Assembly: GCA_900128565.1 (NCBI GenBank) | Contig: LT635964.1 | Span: 1 to 30,741, forward strand | From: Stramenopiles sp. TOSAG23-6 | Taxonomy: Eukaryota; Sar | Length of the DNA: 30,741 nucleotides | Direction: 5' to 3' | The notes under the pieces: model-generated | Told to the model about the DNA's origin: nothing | Databases searched by the model: none | What the model saw: only the letters and a program-made list of their open reading frames with translations | Shown: positions 23,001-30,686 of the stretch, in pieces | How the letters are laid out: each line of letters starts with the position of its first letter | Position numbering within the stretch: position 1 is the first letter of the stretch | Translations under genes and position numbers: made by a program

Positions 23001-25021
23001 ATAATTTGATCCAGGATTTGCAATTTCACACCACGTAATATCACCATTATGAAAACATACATTAAGTGTCATTCCAGTACCTTCGCCACCTTTTGTTGCT
23101 ACACCTTGAAAACATTCATTTTGGACGTCATATCTTCCCTCATTATCACCATTATCATCCCGACAAGAAATCAAAGGTACAAATTCTAATTCAGGATTTT
23201 CATCATTTTCAGGGCGGATTTCATTTAAGAGAAATTGTTTTCTTGGAAATGATGAACCTGCAATGTAGGATTCAAATTTACACCTACTCGATTGTTCGTC
23301 GGAGTCTAAAATAGATTGTTCAATTGCTGAAGATTCAGTTACATAAATCTCAGTACTTAAAATGTTTTGATCACTCCGATAATGCATTGTATTATCAGGC
23401 ATTATTGAAATTTGTGCACTTGTTGGAGTAGTCTCTTCCTGTAAAGTGTTAAAAGTTGCCAAAATCTCTGGACACATTCCAACAATTTGAATCGGGGGCC
23501 AATTGCCGTCATGGTAGCTCAAACTACTAACACTCGGATTTAGAAAGTCAATATTACACGCATGACAGCTATGACTATCATGCTGGGCATTGCACGAATC
23601 AAAGGCACAACTTCTTGGGCACCTCCCAGACTCAAGAAAATCGAGGGAGAAATAAAATTCAACATCGTCGTCTTCAATGTTTGCGTAAAATTCCATATTT
23701 GAAGAAGGATTTGAATTCATTGAGCAGATACTAGTGAACCGAATAACGATAACAAGCGTCTGATTTTTATTAACACTTTCAGATAAAGTGATTGTGAGTT
23801 TATCTGAGGAGTCTACAGTGATACATATATTGTGAAAAAATATCTTTTTGTAAAATTTGTTAGGTACGAAATTTCGTACAAAAAAAAAATTCGAAATTAA
23901 AAAAAATAAAACATACTCTCCGCAATATTTGTTTCGTGTGGATAGTTTCCGCGGACATCCAGAATACTGCAGTTCTCAATATAGTCTGGAAATATCCTAT
24001 TTGCAGAATTGCCATTTATATCATGTCTTATGAAGATTTTGTCACCAGCAGATAAACTTTGACTCGTTTCAAACTCGGCGTAGAAAACATTTGGTACGCG
24101 ACCAATTACTTGATTATCAAATTTTACTCGAAAGTTGCCATTATTACCACCATTACCATTATTACCACCATTACCATTATTACCACCATTACCATAACCA
24201 TCACTATCATCATTACCACCACCACCTGCACCTCCATCATTATAATCATTACCTCCACCACCTGCAGCACCTCCATTATCATTGACTTCACATACACCAG
24301 TTGATCCATTATTGTGATTATATCCCACACACTTTGGCTTGTCACTAGGGCACTGGCNCTGTGAGCTAACAGAGGAAGGATAAGACTGTCCACAGCAAGG
24401 TGAACTGGATTCGAAGTCTGCCTGGCAACCTTCATCATCTGCACCTCCACCACCTCCATTATTATTGACTTCACAAGCACCCCACGTATGTTGCGAAGAA
24501 CTTGAACTTTGAACATACCCCGTACACTTTGGCTTGTCAGTAGGACACTGGTACTGTGAGGGAACATTAGAAGGAATAGACTGTCCACAGCAAGGTGAAC
24601 TTGAGGAGTAGTCAGCCATACAATCTTGATTGCAAGCACCCCACGTGAATTCATTTGCATTTAAACTATAAACATACCCCATACACTTTGGCTTGTCAGT
24701 AGGACACCGGTACTGTGAGGAAACAGTCTGAGGAACAGACTGTCCACAGCAAGGTGTAGTTGAGGAGTAGTCAGCCATACAACCATTATTATTGACTTCA
24801 CAAGCACCCAACGTTTCTTGCAAAGAAGTTCTAACATATCCCACACACTTTGGCTTGTTAGAAGGACACCGTTTCCCTGAGGGAACATACTGAGGATCAG
24901 TCTGTCCACAGCAAGGTGAACTTGAGCCGTAGTCAGCCTTGCAACCGACCATTGCATCAACCGCAACTAAATGAATTAAGCAAAACAATACATATATTCT
25001 TCTGAACATGTGATTCGACAT
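5071..25021 (-). CDS. Giant multidomain surface protein (CCGQ repeats, Cys-rich/PAN/LamG-like modules, GCC2/GCC3 repeats, EF-hands, 7-8 TM, WW)
   Basis: Exons 23917-25021, 21939-23824, 12896-21845 and 5071-12802 (minus) give about 6,555 residues if five extra homopolymer bases are discounted; with that correction all phases agree. The start is ATG 25021 (a second ATG lies at 25009), followed by a signal peptide (FRRIYVLFCLIHLVAVDA). Order: four Cys repeats with PCCGQ (27-244), a Gly/Asn linker, Cys modules of furin-like spacing, PAN/apple-like segments (about 890, 1010, 1250, 4870), LamG-like stretches (about 1870-2045 and 2950-3000), an FN3-like piece (about 4260), roughly 40 GCC2/GCC3-type GxYCP modules (about 4360-5585), one TM (about 5795), two EF-hands (DIDIDGNGVVGLDE; DTDHNGAISFTE), six or seven TMs, a WW domain (PYWVNSVTGDIVWSDP) and a basic C-tail. 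Inference: an extracellular adhesion or sensing ectodomain with a calcium-responsive, channel-like membrane end. Function unknown. It could be two or more genes if the frame breaks are real. Confidence 0.72.
5600..7370 (-). other. Membrane and EF-hand end of the giant protein
   Basis: One TM (ATYLFILVCFITFWVSFWYV) is followed by an EF-hand pair, a basic linker, and hydrophobic spans such as YVYMMVLPLFTMILICAVIL, MFNLVVFLLYPGLA, GALAAASMLFIALYVFGIPI, RCILGVLLVVLFMLLAM, CLLMVLFFIFFSGLLIS and VISNISVLIFGALLMICMI. The stretch YWWFELIEMLRKAMMTGFLS matches a motif I associate with the TRP/polycystin-like C-termini of GCC2/GCC3 proteins. Channel function is not shown by the sequence. Confidence 0.75.
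7177..7183 (-). other. Frame break 1: seven-A run in coding strand
   Basis: Between EF-hand 1 (ends DELFLRLVKK) and the rest (GMDSRLASAMVEAVDTDHNG) the frame changes by one base. Reading GTC AAA AAA then GGA (six A instead of seven) fuses both halves of a normal EF-hand pair. Without the correction the upstream frame stops five codons later. Confidence 0.85.
7985..11655 (-). other. GCC2/GCC3 (ephrin-receptor-like) repeat region of the giant protein
   Basis: About 40 short modules of the form CxxGxYCP, for example CPAGYYCVEP, CNAGKYCVLH and CPIGYWCSNG, at about 20-25 residue spacing. This is the GCC2/GCC3 signature common in surface proteins of stramenopiles, dinoflagellates and apicomplexans. 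A PAN-like insert (MDCAKKCLNDAQCVGYN) interrupts the array near 10100. The homopolymer break at 10184-10189 falls just before that insert. Confidence 0.85.
10184..10189 (-). other. Frame break 2: six-A run in coding strand
   Basis: Upstream frame reads RDFGDFIKYPEK then leaves frame; dropping one A gives EK followed by SYCYVADGDNTVTINGAMDC, which continues the PAN-like segment. Both frames are open through the overlap. Confidence 0.85.
12803..12895 (-). mobile_element. Introner element 15
   Basis: Starts GTTTGT, ends CACAATGTAT, no AG after CTAAC. Join AAA CCA T|GG AAT (GEEKPWNQRRCYLEHD) is in frame in the giant gene. Confidence 0.9.
14285..14291 (-). other. Frame break 3: seven-A run in coding strand
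   Basis: Upstream ends QVDFSTWEK; one A fewer continues IVDKTITVKPPPSVTYSGG. Uncorrected, the upstream frame stops three codons after WEK. Confidence 0.85.
18598..18603 (-). other. Frame break 4: six-A run in coding strand
   Basis: Upstream ends GSGKVEK; dropping one A continues ANAKMCYGDGHGGCAPYNSD. The two frames overlap by about 75 bases, so no stop lies exactly at the junction. Confidence 0.85.
19435..19440 (-). other. Frame break 5: six-T run in coding strand
   Basis: Upstream reads PDGYDYICISSF; dropping one T continues SASGQEISTRCISC. This is the only one of the five breaks at a T run in the coding strand. Confidence 0.85.
21846..21938 (-). mobile_element. Introner element 16
   Basis: 93 bp, diverged body without the CGTACG palindrome, box TATCTAATG, ends CACAATACAT. 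It is stop-free and a multiple of three, so both spliced and unspliced forms stay in frame. Spliced join NLSC|DAPHQYNF. Confidence 0.88.
23825..23916 (-). mobile_element. Introner element 17
   Basis: Starts GTATGT, ends CACAATATAT. Exon flank is GAGA rather than AT. Join GAG A|GT ATC (NIAESITVDSSDK) is in frame. Confidence 0.9.
24138..24191 (-). repeat. 18-bp tandem repeat, three copies (Gly/Asn linker)
   Basis: Three exact 18-bp units encode the hexapeptide Gly-Gly-Asn-Asn-Gly-Asn (register arbitrary). It lies inside a longer Gly/Asn/Asp-rich flexible linker between the CCGQ repeats and the next folded region. Units in frame avoid frameshifts on copy-number change. Confidence 0.9.
24286..24943 (-). 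other. Four tandem Cys-rich PCCGQ repeats in the giant protein
   Basis: Each unit is about 50-60 residues with the pattern C-x-A-D-[YF]-x4-PCCGQ-x4-V-x3-x-CP-[ST]-[DN]-KPKC-x-GY, then G-x-C. Eight cysteines per unit suggest disulfide-bonded modules. The units sit directly after the signal peptide, so they form the outermost part of the ectodomain. One ambiguous base (n at 24358) falls in the fourth unit. I have seen this CCGQ pattern in secreted algal and protist proteins but cannot name a characterised family. Confidence 0.85.
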
Positions 25022-25267
25022 TTTAATAGTTTCTACTGAAGATTCATCAAACCAACCAGTTAGATATTTATGCAAGTACACCGTCGTTTTTTGTCAGTTT
25101 CTGTCAGTTACAAAACCGAAAAACCGCCAATATCTCCATATATTATTTCGTGCACAGCGGATTATTTTTTGTTGTCATAGACACCAAGAAAGAAGAGTAA
25201 TAAGTAGTCAGCTACAAGTCATTATATTATTATAAGCATCGAAACTTAGTTAAACAGTATATCTTTA
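25022..25267. promoter_or_regulatory. Divergent upstream region of giant gene and methyltransferase
   Basis: 246 bp without a gene. It includes two copies of CTGTCAGTT-like sequence near 25095-25110 and an AT-rich TATTATATTATTATAA stretch near 25222, a possible TATA-type element for the plus gene. No introner copy. Confidence 0.45.
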
Positions 25268-26541
25268 ATGTCAAAGGAACCACACCCGGGCGACTGGGAA
25301 TGTCCCGGGTGTTTACTGGTAGTGTTTGCACATCGTAGTGAATGCATACGTTGTGGTTTTGCCAAGCCAGGTGAGTATACTGTACCAAAGAAGTTACGAG
25401 CAAAGGTATCGAGACCATTGGCCAAGGAGGAAACAATCTCAACGAAATGTAATAATAGTTTAGAAAAAGGAACACAATCCAAGACAATTCACAAACAATC
25501 ACAACGAAGCCGTCACAATAAAAAACGGCGTCTTCGTCAAAGTGCTAGGAAGCCTCGCTTTGCAGCGTTTGCTCGTTGGATAAAGGAAAAGTTTGGTAAT
25601 GTGATGCTCCCAGGTTGTTCTGTCCTTGATGTGGCTGGTGGTTCAGGAGGCCTGTGTTGGGAATTGGTTGCCCCGTTATCAACAATAGATTCAATTAGAT
25701 GTACTGTGATAGATCCAAATCCCGTCCGATTTAGTAGAAGAAAGACTGAAAATCTCATTCGCGCTGCCTTAGTTAGAGTTAATGATTGCAATTTCAGTGT
25801 GACCAAAGTTGAAAATGTCACCAAAATAGACTCTCAGATAAAGGTGGCACTCGACATCAAGTGCTTAGACAAGACAGTCATTGATAAGGCTTCAGATGTT
25901 GTAAGCGATACAGCTGTAAATATTCTTCAAAAACGTGGCGCCCAGCAGCTAAAAACTCTTTTTAATGCAGACTTTTGTTCTGGTCAAAATCCGAATGGGT
26001 CTGAAATCTCGAAAGATTTGTGGCAAAAATGTGTGTTGGTAGTTGGCTTACACCCAGACCAAGCAACGGATTCAATCGTAGACCTCGCACTGAAGCATCA
26101 AAAGCCTTTCGCTGTCGTTCCATGTAGGTTTTTTTATCATTACGTTTCACCTCTCTATTTTTTTTTATACCAAAATTTGTACCTAACAAATTTTTTACAA
26201 AAAAAAAAAAAAATATTTTCCACAAAATATGCTGTGTATTTCCAACACTCTTTAAAAAACGTCGTCTTCCTGGTGAACTAAAAGTACGTACGCGTGAAGA
26301 ATTATGTGAATTTTTGAGGTTAAAATCTCCGACTTATATACATATATGTTTTATTTTTGTTTCAGTTTCGAATTTATTTTTTTCATAAAATTTTGTACCT
26401 AACGATTTTTTTTTGAAATATTTTTCCAAAATACATGTAGATACAATACCTGATTTACCTGGTCCTTGTAATACGGTAGTTTGGTGTTGTGACTATTCTG
26501 TACCAACTTTATCAACTGAAGACAATATTGTAAAAGTATAA
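25268..26541 (+). CDS. RanBP2-type zinc finger + SAM-dependent methyltransferase
   Basis: Exons 25268-26123, 26231-26343 and 26437-26541 encode 357 residues ending at TAA. Residues of about 6-30 form a RanBP2-type zinc finger (GDWECPGCLLVVFAHRSECI then RCGF; W-x-C-x2-C-x10-C-x2-C), a fold that binds RNA or ubiquitin. A basic linker leads to a class I methyltransferase: motif I SVLDVAGGSGGLCWELV, an acidic strand end VIDPNPVRFSRRK, and a C-terminal block KPFAVVPC-CVFPTLFKKRRLPG that spans the first intron. Joining exons at the repeat borders restores CCVFP and then IHVDTIPDLPGPCNTVVWC in frame. The pairing of an RNA-type zinc finger and methyltransferase suggests an RNA substrate, which is inference. 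It is divergent from the giant gene with 246 bp between starts. Confidence 0.82.
26124..26230 (+). mobile_element. Introner element 18
   Basis: Plus orientation, like its host gene. Starts GTAGGT, has GTACCTAAC, ends CACAAAATAT, no AG after the box. Join CCA T|GC TGT restores VVPCCVFP. Confidence 0.9.
26344..26436 (+). mobile_element. Introner element 19
   Basis: Starts ATATGT (G to A at the first base of the 5' site), ends CCAAAATACAT, no AG after CTAACG. Join ATA CAT|GTA GAT is in frame. Confidence 0.88.
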
Positions 26542-26770
26542 AATATAAATATAATACATAATAATATTTTTTGTTAAAATTGATACCTACATTTTGTTTC
26601 ATCATAAAAATATCGAGTAAAAAATGGCACAAACCTGATCTTGTCCCCCAAGGGAGCGCGCATTTTGAGTCAGTTCGAATGCTTGGTAATTACTGGGCCA
26701 CACGTCGCAATTACTTGCCTGCTTGTACGGAGTATAGCTAGTCCTAAAACTCAAACAAAACAAAAAGGAA
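26542..26770 (+). other. Gap between methyltransferase and TBC genes with an open stretch
   Basis: AT-rich up to about 26610, then a less AT-rich stretch with an open frame that reads KKWHKPDLVPQGSAHFESVR then MLGNYWATRRNYLPACTEYS before TAG. This could be a further exon of the methyltransferase, a 5' exon of the TBC gene, or chance. TACCTACATTTTG near 26585 resembles the introner branch box. Confidence 0.35.
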
Positions 26771-26807
26771 ATGAAGATTCTATCACTACTAACACTATTT
26801 GTTTCAG
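26686..26807 (+). other. Possible canonical 5' intron of the TBC gene
   Basis: Runs from G|GTAATT to TTTGTTTCAG with CTACTAAC 14-20 bases before the AG. Splicing joins ATG CTT G to CA TCT TTT and keeps frame. It competes with the start at 26771. Confidence 0.5.
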
Positions 26808-28736
26808 CATCTTTTGTATACGGAGGCGATCCTGTGCCTGTTCACGATGAAGGCTTTAAGCGTTTTCAAGGAAAAATTAAAGGAGCGCCCTTTGAGCTTA
26901 TGCTTCTGACACAGCATGTTCCCACCACATCAGGCGTCGATGCAGCTCTAGTCAAGAGTGAGAACGGACGTGTGATGATGTTTATTCCATATTTGGAGAA
27001 TCTGCATTATAAACTTACAGGGCTTGACCTTATCGTCACGTCATCAAATATTGTAAGTGTTTATGCCGCAAAGGGACCCATGGGAAGGTTGGAAGAGTTC
27101 GAGATAACTTTTTCTTCGACTGAAATAGCCAAAAGCTTTGTAACTGCTGTAGAAGCTGTATTTAATCCGACCACTGCAATTACCAAAAGTGAATCAAGTG
27201 CATTTCATATTCCAACAAGCCGTCAAGAATCTAAAGCTCCCGGTTATGCTTCAATCAATGAATCGGCACAGACTAACAACCAGCAGATTAAACCACATCT
27301 TCAAGATCTTCAAGTGCTCACAGCTAAAGACATAGACACTGGTTTTGAGCGACCTAAATTGACGAAAGAATCTTCAGCTGAGCTCCCCGGTAAGATTCAT
27401 CTAATAAAAGACAAATCACTTCAAGATTTGTATGAGTCAGATTCAACTTCAAGAGGAACTGCGTGGCAAACACGTGCAGGTGTGGCGGACTTCAGGACCA
27501 AGGAAGAAACCAAATCTTTTCTTGAGTTAGTAAAAGAAGGCAAACAACGTTATGATGACGTTGCGGACGATAAACACTCAGACCAGTACTATGAAGCTAA
27601 CTATACCCACGATGAATATCACTGTTATGAACAGATTGTAAAAGATGTTCCAGATCGAGTGGCTGCAACTGATCAAGAAAAAGAAGCACTGACAAGAATA
27701 TTATGTGCTTATTCCGTGTTTGATCAACGACTCCGGTTTTGTCAGGGAATGGATAATATTGCACTTACGCTTCTCAGACTCCCAATATCAGGAAACACAG
27801 ATGAGGGGAAACAAGATGGAGGGAAAACAAGCAAAATTTCTGAAGAGGATGCATTTTGGTTATTAGCAACAATATATCATGATAAAAAGTACAAATTATC
27901 AAATTATGCACGTATTGACGATGGTGGAACAGTAGCAGAAACTGTCGCAGAGGCTGTGGAAAATTTGATGGAGTTACAGGAAGGTAATGATGCATTACAG
28001 AAGATGCTTGAGTTTCCCAAAGCCATGAACAATTTGACTTTTTTTGTGTACAGTTTGACACATAAAATTTTCCAAATGTTTGAAGGGTTTGCAGTTAAGC
28101 TTGACATCTATGACATGTTTATTGAAAGTGGGTGGCCAGGTTTAGTAAGAGCCATCGTTGCTCTTGTTAATTTTGCAAGGTAAGTGAAAATATATCATAT
28201 TTTATTTTATGGAAATCTCGAAATCACAAATTTATATATACTAACTAATCAAAATTTCTATTTTTACCACATAATTCAACAGTACTTTGCTTTTGGAAAA
28301 ATTTGGAGCAGCAAACAACTGGAAAATTGGTGAAATGGAAAATGATGCACAAGAAATATTTGAAGCGTTGCCCAAAACGTGTACACAGAAAAGATTTCGA
28401 GAGAGCCTTAAAGCGATTAAGCCATTTGAAGAATTTGATACAATTTATTTAAGAAAGTTGCATGATATTTTTTATGAATCGAAGTCACCACGAAAAATGT
28501 CAACAACTCAGAGACGTAGAAAATATCAAAAAGCTCGAATGTCTCAAATGCGGGGGCATTCACTGCCTGCAATGCCAAGAGAGCCAATGGAAGGCATGAA
28601 CGTATCAGTACCGCGGCGATCCAAAAGCGCCAACGGCAGAGGAAGATCGATATCGCCAAAACCTATGTCAAGAGAGGCAGACACCGGGTCACTTTCATCA
28701 TTTTTGTCTTTCTTCAAAAAATCTTCCGGAGAATAG
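26771..28736 (+). CDS. TBC-domain (Rab GTPase-activating) protein with N-terminal PH-like region
   Basis: Exons 26771-28179 and 28283-28736, joined as GCA AG|T ACT (NFASTLLLEKFG), give about 620 residues ending at TAG. Residues of about 25-140 look PH-like. The TBC domain begins about residue 225 with RGTAWQTRAG; the arginine-finger region is IVKDVPDR (one residue longer than the usual IxxDxxR) and the glutamine finger is FCQGMDN. These act together on Rab-GTP in vesicle traffic. The C-tail is basic and Ser-rich. The first 13 residues (MKILSLLTLFVSA) look like a signal peptide, odd for a cytosolic Rab-GAP, and overlap TACTAAC...TTTGTTTCAG, a perfect 3' splice site. An alternative start is exon 26679-26685 (ATGCTTG) joined to 26808, giving MLASFVYGGDP in frame. 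I think that model is at least as likely. Confidence 0.82.
28180..28282 (+). other. Canonical GT-AG spliceosomal intron in the TBC gene
   Basis: It starts GTAAGT, has ATACTAACTAATC as branch site, and ends TTCAACAG. It is 103 bp, has no similarity to the repeat family, and its removal keeps the TBC frame. It shows that this genome has a normal GT-AG splicing system next to the non-AG introns. Confidence 0.93.
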
Positions 28737-28876
28737 GGGGTTCTAATGATAACAATTATAGCCAGCCTTCATTCGCACTAGAAGCATATTCTAGCAAAAA
28801 CTTGCACATATTTTGTATATAATTATAAAAGATCATCAATTTGACTAATATATGACAGTATATTTCAATACTTTTA
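28737..28876. other. Convergent 3' region between TBC and SLC37 genes
   Basis: 140 bp, AT-rich, no gene or introner copy seen. It must contain the ends of both transcripts; I see no unambiguous polyadenylation signal. Confidence 0.5.
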
Positions 28877-30686
28877 TTACAATTTTCTTATTTCTTTTAC
28901 AACAAGACGAATAAGGCATGCAGAAGCCATTAAACAGCAAAACATCAAAAAGTAAAATACATAATTCCATCCGAAATACGTTGAAATTGCACCAATAGCA
29001 ACGCCTTGGATTGCAGCACCTATTGAACCTGTACCATCTACTATACCAGTTACGGTAGCCATTAATTTACCTTTTGAATAGTTTGAATGTTCATAATCTA
29101 TGTTTGCAGATTCTGAATTGCTCAGAGAGGGATGACAACCGAGATCAGCTGAAACTGCTGTAGTAATGTATTTTGGAAAAATATTTCAATTGGTTTTTCT
29201 TTAGGTACAAAATTTCGTACGAAAAATAAATGTGAAATTGAAAAAAAAAAATAAAACATACATGAGTGCGTAAGGACCATTAATTAATACTCCAACAAAT
29301 AGCATGAGGAATACATTTGGTAGCAACTTATCGCCAATCTCAATAGATATATATCTGTATGTAAGTAATCCAGGGATTGAAAGTATCAGAAATCCAAAAG
29401 AGACACAAGCAGGTTTACGTGTCATATCTCGTAAAAGTCCAGCAAGGATACTCCCAAATATGCCACCAATATCAACAAAAGTACACAGATATCCCGCATG
29501 TACAACGGAAAAACCATTATGCACTAAATAATATGGTGTCCAAAAAATAAAAGTATACGCAACTAATTTAACAAATAACAGACATACAGAAAATTCAATT
29601 ACTCCAGGGATGTGTTTTGGAAAAATATTTCAAAAAAAAAATTTTCAATTTGTTAGGTACAAAATTCCGTACGAAAAAAAAAACGAATTTGAAAAAAAAT
29701 AAAACATACATACACAATGCTTTGTAAAAATTAGACAATGACTGTTTACGCTTTGGGTTTTGTTTCATATTGTCTGCGGATAACACTTGACTTTCATTAT
29801 TTCTGAAAGATGACAAATTTGGATGTACATTATTTGACACATTTTCTGGATTTGTCTGTAAACGAACTTGCCATACCCCGCTTTCTCGAGTGCTTACACT
29901 ATGTAGTTGTCCAGTACTTGACATCAAATCAGAGTCGTTTAATTCTTCTTCATTGAGTCGTTGAGAATACATGTATTTTGGAAAAATATTTCAAAAAAAA
30001 ATCGTTAGGTACAAAATTTATGNAAAAAAANAANTTCGAAACTGAAAAAAAAATAAAACATACATATTCCTAATGCCAGTTTCAGTTGATGATATTATTT
30101 GATCTCCGATATTTTCTTGAGAAATGACATCAAGATCACCTGTTGGAAATCCAAGTTTCGAAGGATATGGAATGATAAAAATAAAGACAGTTATTGTAGA
30201 TATAAACATTACAACACCCGCAATAACAAAAGCCATTGGCCATGTATTTTGGAAAAATATTTTTAAAAAAAGTAGTTAGGTACAAAATTTCGTACGAAAA
30301 AAACCTTCGAATTTGAAAAAAAATAAAACATACATGAAACATTGTTTTTTCCTAATTCACCAGTCCATAGAGGGAAGCTTAAAGCTGCAGTACCCAATAT
30401 ACTCCCAATGATATTACCAGTACTAGTGTGAGCATTCCAAATACCCATGACTAGACCTCTTTCATGTTTTCCATACCAATTACCAACGATTGATACAACA
30501 GCAGGCCAACCTGAAGACTGAAAAATACATGTCCGAGAAAAAATATGTCAATCACAAAAAATATTATTAGAAACGGATACAGAATGTTTTGAAAATAAGA
30601 AAAACAAATGGATTTCAGTCTGAAGAAAGTACCTTGTACTGCATAGATAGAAATAAAGTAAATCAGAGAGTGTTCTTTGAACCAGT
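28877..30686 (-). CDS. SLC37-family sugar-phosphate/phosphate exchanger (5' part beyond window)
   Basis: Exons on the minus strand are 30633-30686, 30334-30528, 30064-30241, 29710-29970, 29262-29609 and 28877-29165 (stop TAA). They keep frame through all joins and encode about 440 residues of the C-terminal two thirds of a 12-TM major-facilitator transporter. Diagnostic SLC37 blocks are restored only after the introns are removed: GIFQSSGWPAVVSIVGNW, RGLVMGIWNAHTSTGNIIGS, ALC|IPGVIEFSVCLLFVK, GPYALI|TTAVSADLG and TVTGIVDGTGSIGAAIQG. SLC37 members exchange sugar phosphates or glycerol-3-phosphate for phosphate, often in the ER membrane. A hydrophilic loop (MYSQRLNEEELNDSDL and on) of about 90 residues separates the two halves. 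It converges on the TBC gene. The N-terminal exons lie past 30741. Confidence 0.92.
29166..29261 (-). mobile_element. Introner element 20
   Basis: Starts GTATGT, box CCTAAAG, ends CCAAAATACAT. Join GCA CTC AT|T ACT restores the SLC37 motif ALITTAVSADLG, which fixes the amount removed independently of frame. Confidence 0.95.
29610..29709 (-). mobile_element. Introner element 21
   Basis: Starts GTATGT, ends CCAAAACACAT, no AG after CTAAC. Join TGT AT|C CCT GGA restores IPGVIEFS of SLC37. Confidence 0.95.
29971..30063 (-). mobile_element. Introner element 22
   Basis: Starts GTATGT, ends CCAAAATACAT, no AG after CTAACG. Three ambiguous bases (30023, 30031, 30034) sit in its middle. Join AAT AT|G TAT is in frame. 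Confidence 0.92.
30242..30333 (-). mobile_element. Introner element 23
   Basis: Starts GTATGT, ends CCAAAATACAT, no AG after CTAACT. Join GTT TCA T|GG CCA is in frame (NNVSWPMAFVIAG). Confidence 0.93.
30529..30632 (-). mobile_element. Decayed introner-type intron 24
   Basis: 104 bp, start GTACTTTC, box TTTCTAATAA, end GACATATTTTTTCTCGGACAT split as in the family (compare GAAATATTTTTTCACAATACAT). Removing it joins GTA CAA G|GT ATT TTT CAG and restores GIFQSSGWP, an SLC37 motif. The body has lost the palindrome, so it is an old copy or a separate intron with the same 3' border. Confidence 0.72.

Noticed and set aside
26771-26809. Genuine signal peptide on the TBC protein
   Set aside because: A Rab-GAP acts in the cytosol and the stretch overlaps a perfect branch site and 3' splice site.
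190-30333. Internally eliminated sequences as in ciliates (DNA-level excision)
   Set aside because: Short inverted ends and a repeated dinucleotide fit, but strict sense orientation, GTATGT, CTAAC and the T tract indicate RNA-level removal. DNA elimination is not fully excluded without RNA and DNA from the same cells.
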